A DNA stretch of 13,261 nt, taken from Bacillota bacterium (GTDB taxonomy: Bacteria; Bacillota; Clostridia; Oscillospirales; Acutalibacteraceae). The stretch is taken from positions 1-13,261 of the forward strand of contig JAEZWL010000154.1 of assembly GCA_023420245.1 (NCBI GenBank). Direction: 5' to 3'. This document shows, one piece after another, positions 1-7,665 of the stretch. The number at the start of each line of letters is the position of its first letter. Position 1 is the first letter of the stretch. The position numbers were made by a program, and so were the translations under genes. The notes below the pieces were generated by a model that was not told the DNA's origin, did no database searches, and worked only from the letters and a program-made list of their open reading frames with translations.

Positions 1-33
1 TTTGGTATGTTCTAAACTGTTTATGTCTTTCAT
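1..33 (-). CDS. tnpA: IS200/IS605-family transposase TnpA, N-terminus (runs off the left edge)
   Basis: Only the first 11 codons lie in the window, reading MKDINSLEHTK on the minus strand. This matches the usual opening of IS200-type TnpA proteins, where an H-T-x-W-N-C-K-Y-H-I-V-F stretch normally follows. The ATG (31-33) has a perfect AGGAGGT ribosome binding site at 41-47, seven bases away. The family is known to be a Y1 HUH single-strand transposase; the catalytic residues are outside the window. The call rests on the short N-terminus together with the hairpins just upstream (43-95 and 126-148), which are arranged as in IS200 left ends. Another small gene starting the same way cannot be excluded. 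Confidence 0.6.
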   Translation of the reverse strand, partial: MKDINSLEHTK

Positions 34-42
34 TTCAAAGAC

Positions 43-95
43 CTCCTCGATATTTTTGTTAGGTTGGCAGACCGTAACTTTAACATATCGAGGAG
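43..95 (-). promoter_or_regulatory. Hairpin sequestering the tnpA ribosome binding site
   Basis: CTCCTCGATAT (43-53) and ATATCGAGGAG (85-95) form a perfect 11-bp inverted repeat with a 31-base loop. The proximal arm contains most of the AGGAGG of tnpA, so the mRNA hairpin would occlude ribosome binding. This is the arrangement known from IS200, where a 5'-UTR stem-loop keeps transposase translation very low and guards against read-through from outside promoters. The pairing is seen directly; the function is inferred from that family. Confidence 0.65.
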
Positions 96-125
96 CTTTA
101 TTTTTGTCCATAGCTTAAGCTTTTT

Positions 126-148
126 ATCCACCAGCAAAGCTGGTGGAT
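126..148. mobile_element. Terminal hairpin at the left end of the IS200/IS605-like element
   Basis: ATCCACCAGC (126-135) and GCTGGTGGAT (139-148) make a perfect 10-bp stem with an AAA loop, about 95 bases upstream of the tnpA start. IS200/IS605 elements lack terminal inverted repeats and are recognised through subterminal hairpins of this size. The exact element boundary is not visible; it probably lies between about 148 and 170. A simple terminator is less likely because no clean T-run follows. Confidence 0.5.
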
Positions 149-160
149 TTTATGCCATAC

Positions 161-200
161 AAAAAAGCTCGCTTAAACAGTGTGTTTAAGCGGGCTTTTT
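161..200. terminator. Bidirectional rho-independent terminator
   Basis: GCTCGCTTAAAC (167-178), loop AGTGT and GTTTAAGCGGGC (184-195) pair along all 12 positions with one G-T wobble. An A-run (161-166) and a T-run (196-200) flank the stem, so it can work on either strand. The stem core is the same as that of the terminator at 8702-8737, with a different loop. Confidence 0.75.
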
Positions 201-242
201 GCGTACCACGTCAATTCTGGATATCGCCCTATTTTCAAATAA

Positions 243-380
243 GGATTCGAACCCCCACGATTTGAAAATGCATTTGCGGCAAATGGCGTGTCAAATACAG
301 AACTATCGCCTAAAGAAATCTTTTCACAGGATCAAGCATTCAACGAGGAATCTGTTTCCGAGATTACTGCAAATGAATAA
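243..380 (+). pseudogene. Possible C-terminal remnant of an unidentified gene
   Basis: A frame opens after a TAA at 240-242 and runs 45 codons to TAA at 378-380, ending SPKEIFSQDQAFNEESVSEI then TANE. The acidic, serine-rich tail looks more protein-like than the overlapping Arg/His/Leu-rich frame that begins at 199. There is no start codon with a ribosome binding site and no recognisable family. If real, it is the tail of a gene whose front was lost at the IS200 insertion side. Chance remains quite possible. Confidence 0.2.
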
Positions 381-386
381 ATAGCA

Positions 387-429
387 TTTTCCCATAAGCA
401 TACAGTGGCACTGTATACTTATGGGAAAA
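387..429. repeat. 20-bp near-perfect palindrome
   Basis: Arms 387-406 and 410-429 pair over 20 positions with a single C/A mismatch (399/417) around a GGC centre. The outer pairs are TTTT with AAAA. Because the T-run precedes and the A-run follows the stem on both strands, it is not a normal intrinsic terminator. It could be a small transposon-like palindrome, a protein binding site or a processed RNA hairpin. Confidence 0.6.
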
Positions 430-467
430 ACAGGCTAGAAGAGTAATACGATGAAAAGACTACTGAT

Positions 468-522
468 AAAGAGTAAAACCGGTCTTTTATTTTGAAGGGA
501 CCGGTTGTACTCTTTGTTTTTT
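468..522. terminator. Terminator downstream of the SLH surface-protein gene
   Basis: AAAGAGTAAAACCGGTC (468-484) pairs with GACCGGTTGTACTCTTT (499-515), giving a 17-position stem with one mismatch. A T-run at 517-522 makes it strongest in the plus direction. In the minus direction it lies about 50 bases past the stop of the surface-protein gene and ends in a weaker TTTA, so it can plausibly serve that gene too. Confidence 0.65.
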
Positions 523-571
523 GATAATGCTATTATTAGCTTGCTGTTCGAATTTTATACTATTCTTTTCA

Positions 572-3500
572 CTATTTTGTTGTCTCTACCCTGTCTTTTC
601 TCACACCACTTGCATCTACCTTATAGCCATCTACTGTGGTGCTTCTAGCTAATGAACCGTCGGCATAGAAGTAATACCATTTACCGTCGACTTCAAGCCA
701 CTTACCAGATACCATCAGACCGCTCTTGGTAAAGTAATAGGTCTTGTTGCTTCCATTCGCACCGAGATCCCACCAGTCAACTAACATTGTCTTTCCAGAA
801 TAAAAACGCCAGTTGTCGCCGTCCTTGACCCAGCCGGTTTTCAGCGTACCGTGGGTGTTGAAGAAATACGTTACACCGTCGATGGTCTGTGTGCCGGTGA
901 GAGCTTTGCCATTTTTGTAGTACAGATACTGTCCGGCATCGTTTTTCGCCCAGGCCTGCGCCGTATCCGGGTCAATGGTCAGCTTGATATAGCGGCTGAG
1001 CATGGAGGAAACCTCCGCGCGGGTGGCGCTGGATTTCGGATTAAATTGATTGCCGGTGCCGCCCATCATAATACCCGCCTGCTGCATAGCTGTGACGGCC
1101 GTCTTGTAGGTACTGCCGATGCTGGAAGCATCCGCATAGATCGTTGCAGTTCGGGTAACGGGCAGGGTATAGCCGATTGCCTTGGCGTAATTTGCGAAGA
1201 TGACCGCAATTTCCTCACGAGTGACGGCGCGTTCGGGTTCAAACTTGCCGTTTTCTGTGCCCTGTATGATACCTTTTTTATATGCCCATTCAATATAGGA
1301 GCGGAAGGCACTGTCTGCTTTCACATCCGCGAAGCTGCTGGTGGGATACGCCTTGGTGTCCACATTCGCCAGTCTGCCGAGAGCTGTCACCAGCAGTTCC
1401 CGTGTCACAGTGCTGTCCGGCGTAAAGGTGGTTTCCGATGTGCCGGAGAGAAGCCCTCTGACTACCACATAATCAATGGATTCCTTTGCCCAGTGGGTGG
1501 AAATATCCGTGAATTTCGCCGATAGCGCAGTGTATCCAACACCATACCGGGAGAAGTGGGACGTGGTGAAAATCACACAGCCGCTGTTTGTATCGTAAGC
1601 GGAGCCTGCGATACGGGTGGCGTTGCCCCTTTCGTCTACGTACACGGCGTACAGGCCGCCAGCCGCTTCTTTCTTACCCAGCGCATAGGGAATGGATATC
1701 GTAGCCGTGCCGCCGCCGAAGCTGCTAACTGTGGCATTTTTGCCGTTCTTAGTGTAATTTACTGTCAAATCATAGACCGGCCGTGCCCCAATCATAGCCT
1801 TTGCCGCAGAGGATAGCTTGGCATTAGATACAATGCTGATACTGATGCTGCCGCTGCTCTGTTTCTGAATTTCTGCCAGTGCCTTTGCATCAAAAGTTAC
1901 CTTGACCGGGGAACCGTTCAGCTTAAGGCTGGTGACCCCGGCACTGACCAGGCTGTTCAGAGCATTACGGGACAGGGCGGCCGTCAGCGAAATGGCGCCT
2001 TTGGGCATAATCACATTCATTTCGATGGCAATGCCGTTTGCGGTCTTACCCTGCGCCTTTGCGTCGGCTTGTGCCTTGGTAATCAAATCCGTAACCGTTT
2101 TGTCCGGAATTGTCACGCTGGCCACGCCGTTATCTCCGGCAATGGCGGTGACGCTGGCTGACGCGCCGACAGACTGGTTGGGCTTTTTGCCCTTGGTTAC
2201 CGTAACCGTTGTATTTCCGCCGGAAGAATGCGTCGGCGCGGTATTCGCCACTGTTGTAAAGCGATGAGAGAAATCCGCCGCCATTTCGATTCCCGATACT
2301 TTTTTAAATCCGGAAATGCCAACAGTATATTGGGTACCATTCAGCAGTGCGCTGTATGGTACTGTATAGGTTTTTTTATCGGTTGACCATGTTCCGGCGG
2401 ATAATGTTATGGCAGAACCGCCGGAGGGTGTAAACGTGACGGTTCCTGCTGCCGTCGTGTTCATTGCCATATTGAATGTAATAGCAAGCGTTCCGCCGGT
2501 TGCGGCGGTTGTTGTGCTTGTGTTCGTGTTCAACAGCGTGTAGCTGACAGAGGACACGGTGGGCACAGCCATAGAATTCAGCGTGCCGCTGTTTGTTGTG
2601 TTGCTGGATACTGTTATCGAGCCTGTATATGTAATCCCGCCTGCCACCGCACTGTTTGTCACGGTGCCGCTCGGGAGATACAGGGAGATAGCCCCCGAGG
2701 CGCTTGTGCTGCCGGGATTGCTTACGGTTGAGGGTGCATTGTTCAGGGCATAGGTCAGGCTGGTGACGGCTGTGACCGCCGAAACATCCTCCAATGTAAT
2801 CGTAACTAGGTAATAATTTAAATCCGAAGAATTCGGCAATGTGCCATTCGCAATGACGACAGCTGTGTCGCTGATTTGAAGGGTGCCGTTATCGGTGCTG
2901 CCGTTGCCGCCGCCGATGCCCGCGCCTTTGTTACCGCCCGTTGCGTTCACTGTGCCGCCGGAGATGGTGATTATGCCGCCGCTTCCGCTGTCTCCGCCTT
3001 TGTTACCGCCCGTTGCGTTCACTGTGCCGCCGGAGATGGTGATTATGCCGCCGCTTCCGCTGTCTCCGCCGCCGATGCCCGCACTGCCTCTGAGACCGCC
3101 GTAGATGGCAATGCTGCCGCAGTAGTAGTCGTCGTCGCCGCCGATGCCCGCACCACCCCTCGACGACGTACTTGTAGCTATCAGCTTGCCCATATTGTTC
3201 CCCTCGGACTGGGCGTAGATGTTGAGGGTGTTGTCGGCGCTCACCCTGATGCCGGCGCTAGCCGTCAGGGTTGCATTGTCCGCCAGAATCAGGTTGACTA
3301 TGTCGTTGACGGTGACGCGGTCTGAGATAGTGACCGTACCCTGGACAATGTACCATGTGGTTTCATTTTCGCCTCATGTGGTAGTGGTGCTTCCCACTTC
3401 GGCGACGGTGACGCCTGTTGGCGTGGTTTTTGAATCATATGAGCCCGTCGCGGTGTTATATCCGAGGTAAGTGTAAGTGCTGCCCGTCGTTGCCGACGAG

Positions 3501-4036
3501 CGCGGCGCCGCCCTAACCGCTACCGTAACGGTTATGGTCGGAAGCGCGACGCCGTCCGCTAACATATATCCCTCAGGCAAAGCGGGCGTGTAAACATACG
3601 CACCCGCTGTATTCTCGTCGTAGGCCGGGGAGGCCGTCCAGGTGACCTCAACGGTCCGCTGGGTTTCGCTGTCCGTCGTCTCAACTCCGATTGCGGAGCC
3701 GGTCGTTGATTCAACCTCCGTTTCCGACGGGCTGGCCTCATCCTCCGCCGCTCCCTCGCCGGAATCCAGCGTCGATTCCTCCGTTTCGCCGGAATCGACA
3801 ACCGCCGTCCGAACCGTGGCGGTCAGCGTATCCGGCAGAGACAGCGCTTCCTCCTCCGTTCCCAGGGCCACCGTCTGGCTGGCGGTTTCCTCCGCCAGCG
3901 CTTCAAAGGCGGTAATGGTTCCGCCCATTTCTTCGCCGGTCGCGGCCAAAGCCGACACCGGTGTCATGCCCAGTACCAGCACGGCGGATAATACAACCGC
4001 CAGAACGCGCCAGAAGCGTGTGTGATATTCTTTCAT
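572..4036 (-). pseudogene. Secreted S-layer-type surface protein (Gly-rich repeats, Ig-like, 3x SLH, cell-wall-binding repeats), interrupted by TGA
   Basis: Read through, this is a protein of about 1,154 codons, exported and held on the cell wall. It starts with a signal peptide (MKEYHTRFWRVLAVVLSAVL, then a cut near ALAA). Next come a Ser/Thr/Glu-rich stretch and an Ig-like piece (TWTASPAYDENTAGAY) to about residue 200; Gly-rich GGTVNATGG-type repeats at about 285-400; an SbsA-like Ig domain at about 490-595; three SLH domains at about 842-1018 (FTDISTHWAKES, FADVKADSAFRSYIEWAYKK, YADASSIGSTYKTAV); and choline-binding-like aromatic repeats (GWVKDGDNWRFYS, GKWYYFYADGSLA) to the TAG stop. An in-frame TGA (3374-3376, codon 221) splits it after VGSTTTT; the same frame resumes as GENETTWYIVQGTVTISDRV, which clearly belongs to the same protein. 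The ATG at 4036 is chosen for AAGGAG nine bases upstream; an ATG at 4057 overlaps the DUF2442 stop as ATGA. The 3' piece alone would keep the wall-binding part but lose the signal peptide. Confidence 0.8.
2925..3068. repeat. Perfect 72-bp tandem duplication inside the surface-protein gene
   Basis: Bases 2925-2996 and 2997-3068 are identical by eye over 72 bases, an exact 24-codon unit encoding a GGIITISGGTVNATGGNKG-type segment. Because the unit is a multiple of three it keeps the frame, and identity at third codon positions suggests a recent duplication or active slippage. Confidence 0.9.
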
Positions 4037-4053
4037 TTGCATTCTCTCCTTTT

Positions 4054-4308
4054 TCATTTCAGTTCTCTTTCCGGCTTATCCTTTTGTGCGGTGTCAAACA
4101 GCTCGCCCACGCTCATTTCTACCCATTCGTTCCAGTACAGCCGGTACGGCTCGGCCAACACCCGTTTAAACAGTCCCGGTTCCATCAGCGGACGAAAGCG
4201 CGTGGTTTTCACCCGGTGGGACATATCTAGGATCATGCTGCTGCCGTTGTCGAAATCAATTTTCAGCTTGTAGCCGTCCATCGGCTGCGCCGCTTGAATT
4301 CGCGTCAT
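4054..4308 (-). CDS. DUF2442 domain-containing protein
   Basis: An 84-residue protein beginning MTRIQAAQPMDGYKLKIDFD and continuing with a GSSMILDMSHRVKTTRF segment and a C-terminal W-N-E-W-V-E-M-S-V-G-E-L-F. The pattern of a short lead-in, Y-x-L-x-I-x-F-D-N-G, L-D-M and a closing V-E-[IM]-S-V-x-E-L is that of the DUF2442 family, small proteins of unknown role often found beside other small DUF genes or near mobile DNA. A GGAAGGAG ribosome binding site lies nine bases before the ATG. Its TGA stop overlaps an ATG of the next reading frame (4054-4057), so it is probably co-transcribed with the surface-protein gene, although a functional link is not evident. It looks intact and of normal length. 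Confidence 0.8.
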   Translation of the reverse strand: MTRIQAAQPMDGYKLKIDFDNGSSMILDMSHRVKTTRFRPLMEPGLFKRVLAEPYRLYWNEWVEMSVGELFDTAQKDKPERELK

Positions 4309-4335
4309 ATTCGCTTACTCCTTCCTTTTTTTGCG

Positions 4336-4401
4336 TCATAAAAACATACATTCAATAGCCTTGTCATCCTTGTAAAACCGTTCGGAAATTTCGTATGTCA
4401 T
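4336..4401 (-). other. Possible 21-residue ORF upstream of the DUF2442 gene
   Basis: The minus strand encodes MTYEISERFYKDDKAIECMF plus L and a TGA stop (4336-4338). The composition is protein-like and the frame stays open for several codons upstream of the ATG, so this may be the C-terminal scrap of a lost gene, or a leader peptide before DUF2442. There is no convincing ribosome binding site and no family match. Confidence 0.2.
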
Positions 4402-4440
4402 CCGATGGCTGTTTCTTTTCAGCCGCTTCCTGCGGACATA

Positions 4441-4481
4441 AAAAACCGCCCGCCGTATTCATTGTACGGCAGGCGGTTTTT
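4441..4481. terminator. Bidirectional terminator after the LuxR-type regulator
   Basis: AAAAACCGCCCGCCGTA (4441-4457) and TACGGCAGGCGGTTTTT (4465-4481) pair with one mismatch around a 7-base loop, with A and T tracts on both sides. It lies about 30 bases past the regulator stop and separates that unit from the DUF2442/surface-protein unit. Confidence 0.85.
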
Positions 4482-4512
4482 CCTTGCATATCACCTGGTG
4501 GGTATTTATTTT

Positions 4513-6823
4513 TCAAAACATATCCCTGTTCAGCAGGGCGCGGGAGCGGATACCCAGCTTGGAAAAAAGGTTTTTCAGATCCACTTTTACGGTGTTAGGA
4601 GAAATGTGCAGCACTTCGGCAATTTGGACGTTGGTGTGCCCCTCAGCCGCCGGAAGGCCGATTTGCCGTTCCCGCGGGGAGAGCGCGGGGCGGCTTTGTG
4701 TCTGCTCCGTCTGCCGAATCGTTCGGATAGAGGCACTGTAAGCTTCGGAAGCATCCCGCACCTGTCTGAAAAAGGCCGTATAGGCAGGATTGACGGAAAA
4801 CCTGCTAAACAGCGCCGACAGGTGCGGTTCCATTCCCGCGAACGGCATCGTCAGCCCGTCCGGCATGGCAAGCGCCAGCGCCGCTGCTAGCGCTTTCACC
4901 GCCTCTTCGTCCCGATGCAGCCGGTAGCAGGCCGCCGCCTGATAAAGGCGAATATAAAGAATAGCCAGCAGATTCGGAAAGATTTTCGCCTGCTGTAAAA
5001 ACGCGTCGGAGAGGCCCAGCAGACGCGCATCTTTGCCTTTTTCAAAAGTGCCCGCCCTAGCACGATATCCGCGCAGGAGATGGTCACAAAGGGGAGATAC
5101 TTCGGATAATCCCGCATAAACAGCCAGTCCGGCAGGCTGTCCGAATTTCCCGCGCATAAATCAAGCCACGCCAGGCACAGGTCGCCGGTGTAGAGAAGCC
5201 AATAGGCCCCGTGCTCCCGGGACAGACGGCGGGAGAGCCGGTAAATCTCGCCCCGCAGCACGCGAAGCTCGTCCACATTTCCGCTTTGCAAGGCCAGCCG
5301 CGCCAGCAGGAAAAGGCCGCACAGCACCAGGTCGCCCTGCTCGGCGGCGCGGGCCAGCTCCGTACTTTGATAGGCCGCGATGCGGGCGTTTTCCGCGTCC
5401 CCCATGAAATACAGCCGCTCGGCGCACAGCATGGGCATGAAGTCGTGCCCGTGCCCGCCTGTGCTTTTTGTATAGCTGCCCGGTGCGGTGTTCATATAGT
5501 CTGCCAGCCGGGCAAGCCCTCCGGCTTCACGGTGGTACAGATACAAAAGCGGCGGAGAGGCGAAGGTAAAGCTGTCCTCGGTGTAGACAAAGCGCGGTGG
5601 ACGGCAAAGAAGTGCCGCCGCCCTCGCGTTCTGCGCGCCCATCTCGAACAGGTCGTTAAATTTACTGAAGCTCAAAAGCAGGGCGTGTTCGCCCGAAAGC
5701 TGCCGGCGTTCGTCATCGGAAAGCGCCGTGTTTTCTGCCATGGCGGTGCAAAAATCCGCCTCTGCCTGCCGGTACAGTGCCGGCTCGTAGAACTGCGTCA
5801 GCATATCCATGCCAAAGGCCAGAGCCGCCAGCGGATAATCCCGTTTTTTCTCTGCCGGGCAGGCGAGATAGCATCGTATGTAGAGCGCCTTGTGCTCGGG
5901 GTACAAGTCGCGGGCATGACCGCTGTCCGCGATGACGCGAAGAACGCCTCCCCAATCCCCCGCGTTTTCAAAGCAGGCAAGCGCCCGCATGGTTTTGCCG
6001 CCCTGAAAAAGCGCCTCGCCCGTTTTCCGCCAAGCCGCGCGCCACTCCGGCTCCGTCAGCAACTCAAACCGTTCCCGCACGCATTGGCGCAACAGATTGT
6101 GCAGGGAAAGGATGCCCGTTTCGCCGTCCCGCGTCAGGAACGCGTTGGCGGACAGCAGTCCCTCGGCCGACTCCGCCGCGTTTGCGTGGGGCCAGACGGC
6201 GGCGGCTTCGCGCATGGAAAAGCTGTCGAACAGGCAGACGGCAAGCAGGAAGGATTTTTCCTCCGCCGTCAGCGGCTGGTAGACGGTTTTATCCATCAGC
6301 TCCGGAATGCTCGATGAGAACGCAAAACGCCCGGTCTGCTGGTAATCCCGGAGAAACAGGTAGAGGGCGGAAATCCAGCCCTCGCTGTAGGAATAAAGCT
6401 CTCCCGCCTGCTCCGCCGTCACAACGATGCCCATCATTCGGCAATAGGCGGGAATATCCTCCTGCCTAAACGCCAAAGTCTCCGTGCCGACCCTGTGGAG
6501 CAGCCCCTTGGCGCCCAGTTCCGCGGCAAATGGAAGACTGTTCCGTGTCGTTAAAATCAGCCGGAGGTTCTGCGGTATATTGCAGATGAGCAGTCGGAGG
6601 AACCGGTAAAGCTCCGCCAAAATTCGTAGGGGCTGGATTCATATATTTTTTGGCGCACAATTCTTTCGTCCAGCCGTGCGGCTACCGCTTCCGCAAAGGT
6701 GGTTTTGCCGTAGCCCATGGGGGCCTCAATCACCGTGCAGGGATACTGCTCCGCATGAAGCATGGCATGGTTCCATTTTGCCGTCAGGCAAATTTTTTTT
6801 GGGGGGTTTTCATTCTTGGACAT
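4513..6823 (-). pseudogene. MalT-like LuxR-family transcriptional regulator, broken
   Basis: The locus encodes a large ATP-dependent regulator: an N-terminal NTPase with Walker A (APMGYGKTT, bases about 6697-6725), a long helical repeat middle, and a C-terminal LuxR HTH (LSPRERQIGLPAAEGHTNVQ ... ISPNTVKVDLKNLFSKLGIR, about 4520-4690). The start is ATG 6823, with GGAAG six bases upstream; it overlaps the preceding HTH gene. Two lesions are visible. Near 6610-6640 the frame switches from SSPYEFWRSF to LAELYRFLRLLICNIPQNLR, and the expected segment with the Walker B aspartates (VLVIDDYH type) is missing, so a deletion with a frameshift is inferred. Near 5035-5045, at TTTTGAAAAAGGC, a one-base loss shifts the frame; the sense frame continues as EKGKDARLLGLSDAFLQQAK to the HTH. 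The normal protein would bind DNA in response to a ligand; this copy should be non-functional. Confidence 0.85.
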
Positions 6824-7013
6824 TTGGCGCTTCCTTTTCGTCTTTATGGTATTTCCTGCGAGGATCCTGCGGCTTTTCAGCATCTATTGGAATCATCCAG
6901 GCGCGTCCAAAGCGAAGCGTACCCGGTATCCGACCATCCGTGCAAAGTTTTTGTACCCGCCGCAGAGAGATCTTCCATTTGACAGAAGCGTCTTTTGCAG
7001 AAATATATTCCAC
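6810..7013 (-). CDS. Small helix-turn-helix DNA-binding protein
   Basis: A 67-residue protein, (V/M)EYISAKDASVKWKISLRR continuing VQKLCTDGRIPGTLRFGRAWMIP. The A-S-x-K-W-x-I-S-x-R-R-V-Q-x-L-C-x-x-G-R-I-P-G-x-x-R-F-G-R-x-W-x-I-P pattern is that of short MerR/excisionase-type HTH proteins common in Clostridia. The GTG at 7011-7013 is preferred because GGAG lies eight bases upstream and the family usually begins (M)xYIS; upstream in-frame codons to 7112 lack a ribosome binding site. Its TGA lies 14 bases inside the LuxR-type gene, so the two were translationally coupled and the protein may regulate that regulator or its targets. It looks intact although its partner is broken. Confidence 0.7.
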   Translation of the reverse strand: MEYISAKDASVKWKISLRRVQKLCTDGRIPGTLRFGRAWMIPIDAEKPQDPRRKYHKDEKEAPNVQE

Positions 7014-7076
7014 CGCATTCACTCCACTTTGGTTTTTATTTATTATATGCGCAAATACGAATAGTTTCAAGCACGA

Positions 7077-7108
7077 ATTATACGCACTATAGAAACGTTT
7101 GAATATCA
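7077..7108 (-). promoter_or_regulatory. Probable sigma-A promoter of the HTH / LuxR unit
   Basis: On the minus strand a perfect TATAAT (7077-7082) is preceded by TTCAAA with 15-base spacing, or a poorer TATTCA at 17. Transcription would begin about 55 bases before the GTG start of the HTH gene. The -10 is convincing and the -35 is weak. Confidence 0.45.
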
Positions 7109-7283
7109 TCATAAAAGTGCTTTACGGCTTTAAAGGTCTGCCTCAAGGCTTAATCAAAGGTTCCCTTAAAAGTTAATTTGGGAGATAAAGAAAAAATTAG
7201 TGCAATTTTTATTCTGATTTTTTATTTTCTGGCAGTTCCAACCGAGCCTCAACAAATCCATATGCAAATCCTCTCGGTCTGTT

Positions 7284-7665
7284 TTGAAAGGGTTTAGAAG
7301 GGCTTTAAACAAAGCTTCTTCATCGGGGATTCCTGAAAATCATTTATGTCGTTTTATTCCTGGCGTACATCCTCAAAAGCTAATAGATAAAGGCTATTTA
7401 AATTGGAGGCCTTATAAAAAAAGATTTGGTTTTTGCTCGCTTGGTGTATTCGTGATGCTGAACGCAGTGCTGCTTATATTACTAAGTACATAACAAAGCA
7501 TCTAAGACACACGAGCATAGAGGTAAACTGCCGCATGTTATATGCCCCCAAGGTTTGCGACGGACTGAAGTGATACGCAAAGACCATATTGCATGCGAAA
7601 TAGATGCGGATTTTAAAAATGATTATGTTGCAATAAAGTGCTACATAGTCCGGATGAAGCACTAA
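7284..7665 (+). pseudogene. Rolling-circle Rep-like protein fragment, frameshifted twice
   Basis: Three frames join into one protein-like sequence. They are ENHLCRFIPGVHPQKLIDKG then YLNWRPYKKRFGFCSLG (frame of 7284); IRDAERSAAYITKYITKHLR to MLYAP (from about 7447); and QGLRRTEVIRKDHIACEID to TAA 7663-7665. The first switch is explained by loss of one A in GTA(A)TTCGT, the second by loss of one C from a C-run (five C's at 7545-7549). The IPGVHPQKLIDKGYLNW and Y-I-T-K-Y-I-T-K segments recall Rep proteins of the ORF2/G2P-like HUH class in Firmicute integrative elements; the tyrosine/lysine motif would be its catalytic part. The expected HxH metal site is absent, apparently through a deletion just after FRRALNKA. 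The end overlaps the integrase frame. The family assignment is from memory of motif style and should be checked. Confidence 0.55.

Noticed and set aside
199..384. 61-codon plus-strand frame after the first terminator
   Set aside because: Basic, His/Leu/Arg-rich product with no ribosome binding site; another frame over the same bases looks more protein-like.
2925..3068. CRISPR-like repeats
   Set aside because: The units are directly adjacent without spacers and encode an in-frame protein repeat.
1902..3325. Several plus-strand frames opposite the surface-protein gene
   Set aside because: Their composition simply mirrors the Gly/Thr/Ser repeats on the other strand, and none has a ribosome binding site.
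3374..3376. UGA recoding (Trp code or selenocysteine) in the surface-protein gene
   Set aside because: TGG is used for Trp throughout and TGA ends the DUF2442 and HTH genes. No selenocysteine-type context or redox protein is involved, and TAA and TAG interruptions occur nearby as well.
5211..6317. Long plus-strand frame of 368 codons
   Set aside because: It is the antisense shadow of the GC-rich LuxR-type regulator, whose minus strand carries clear family motifs. The plus-strand product is rich in Arg, Gln, Pro and Ala with no motif.
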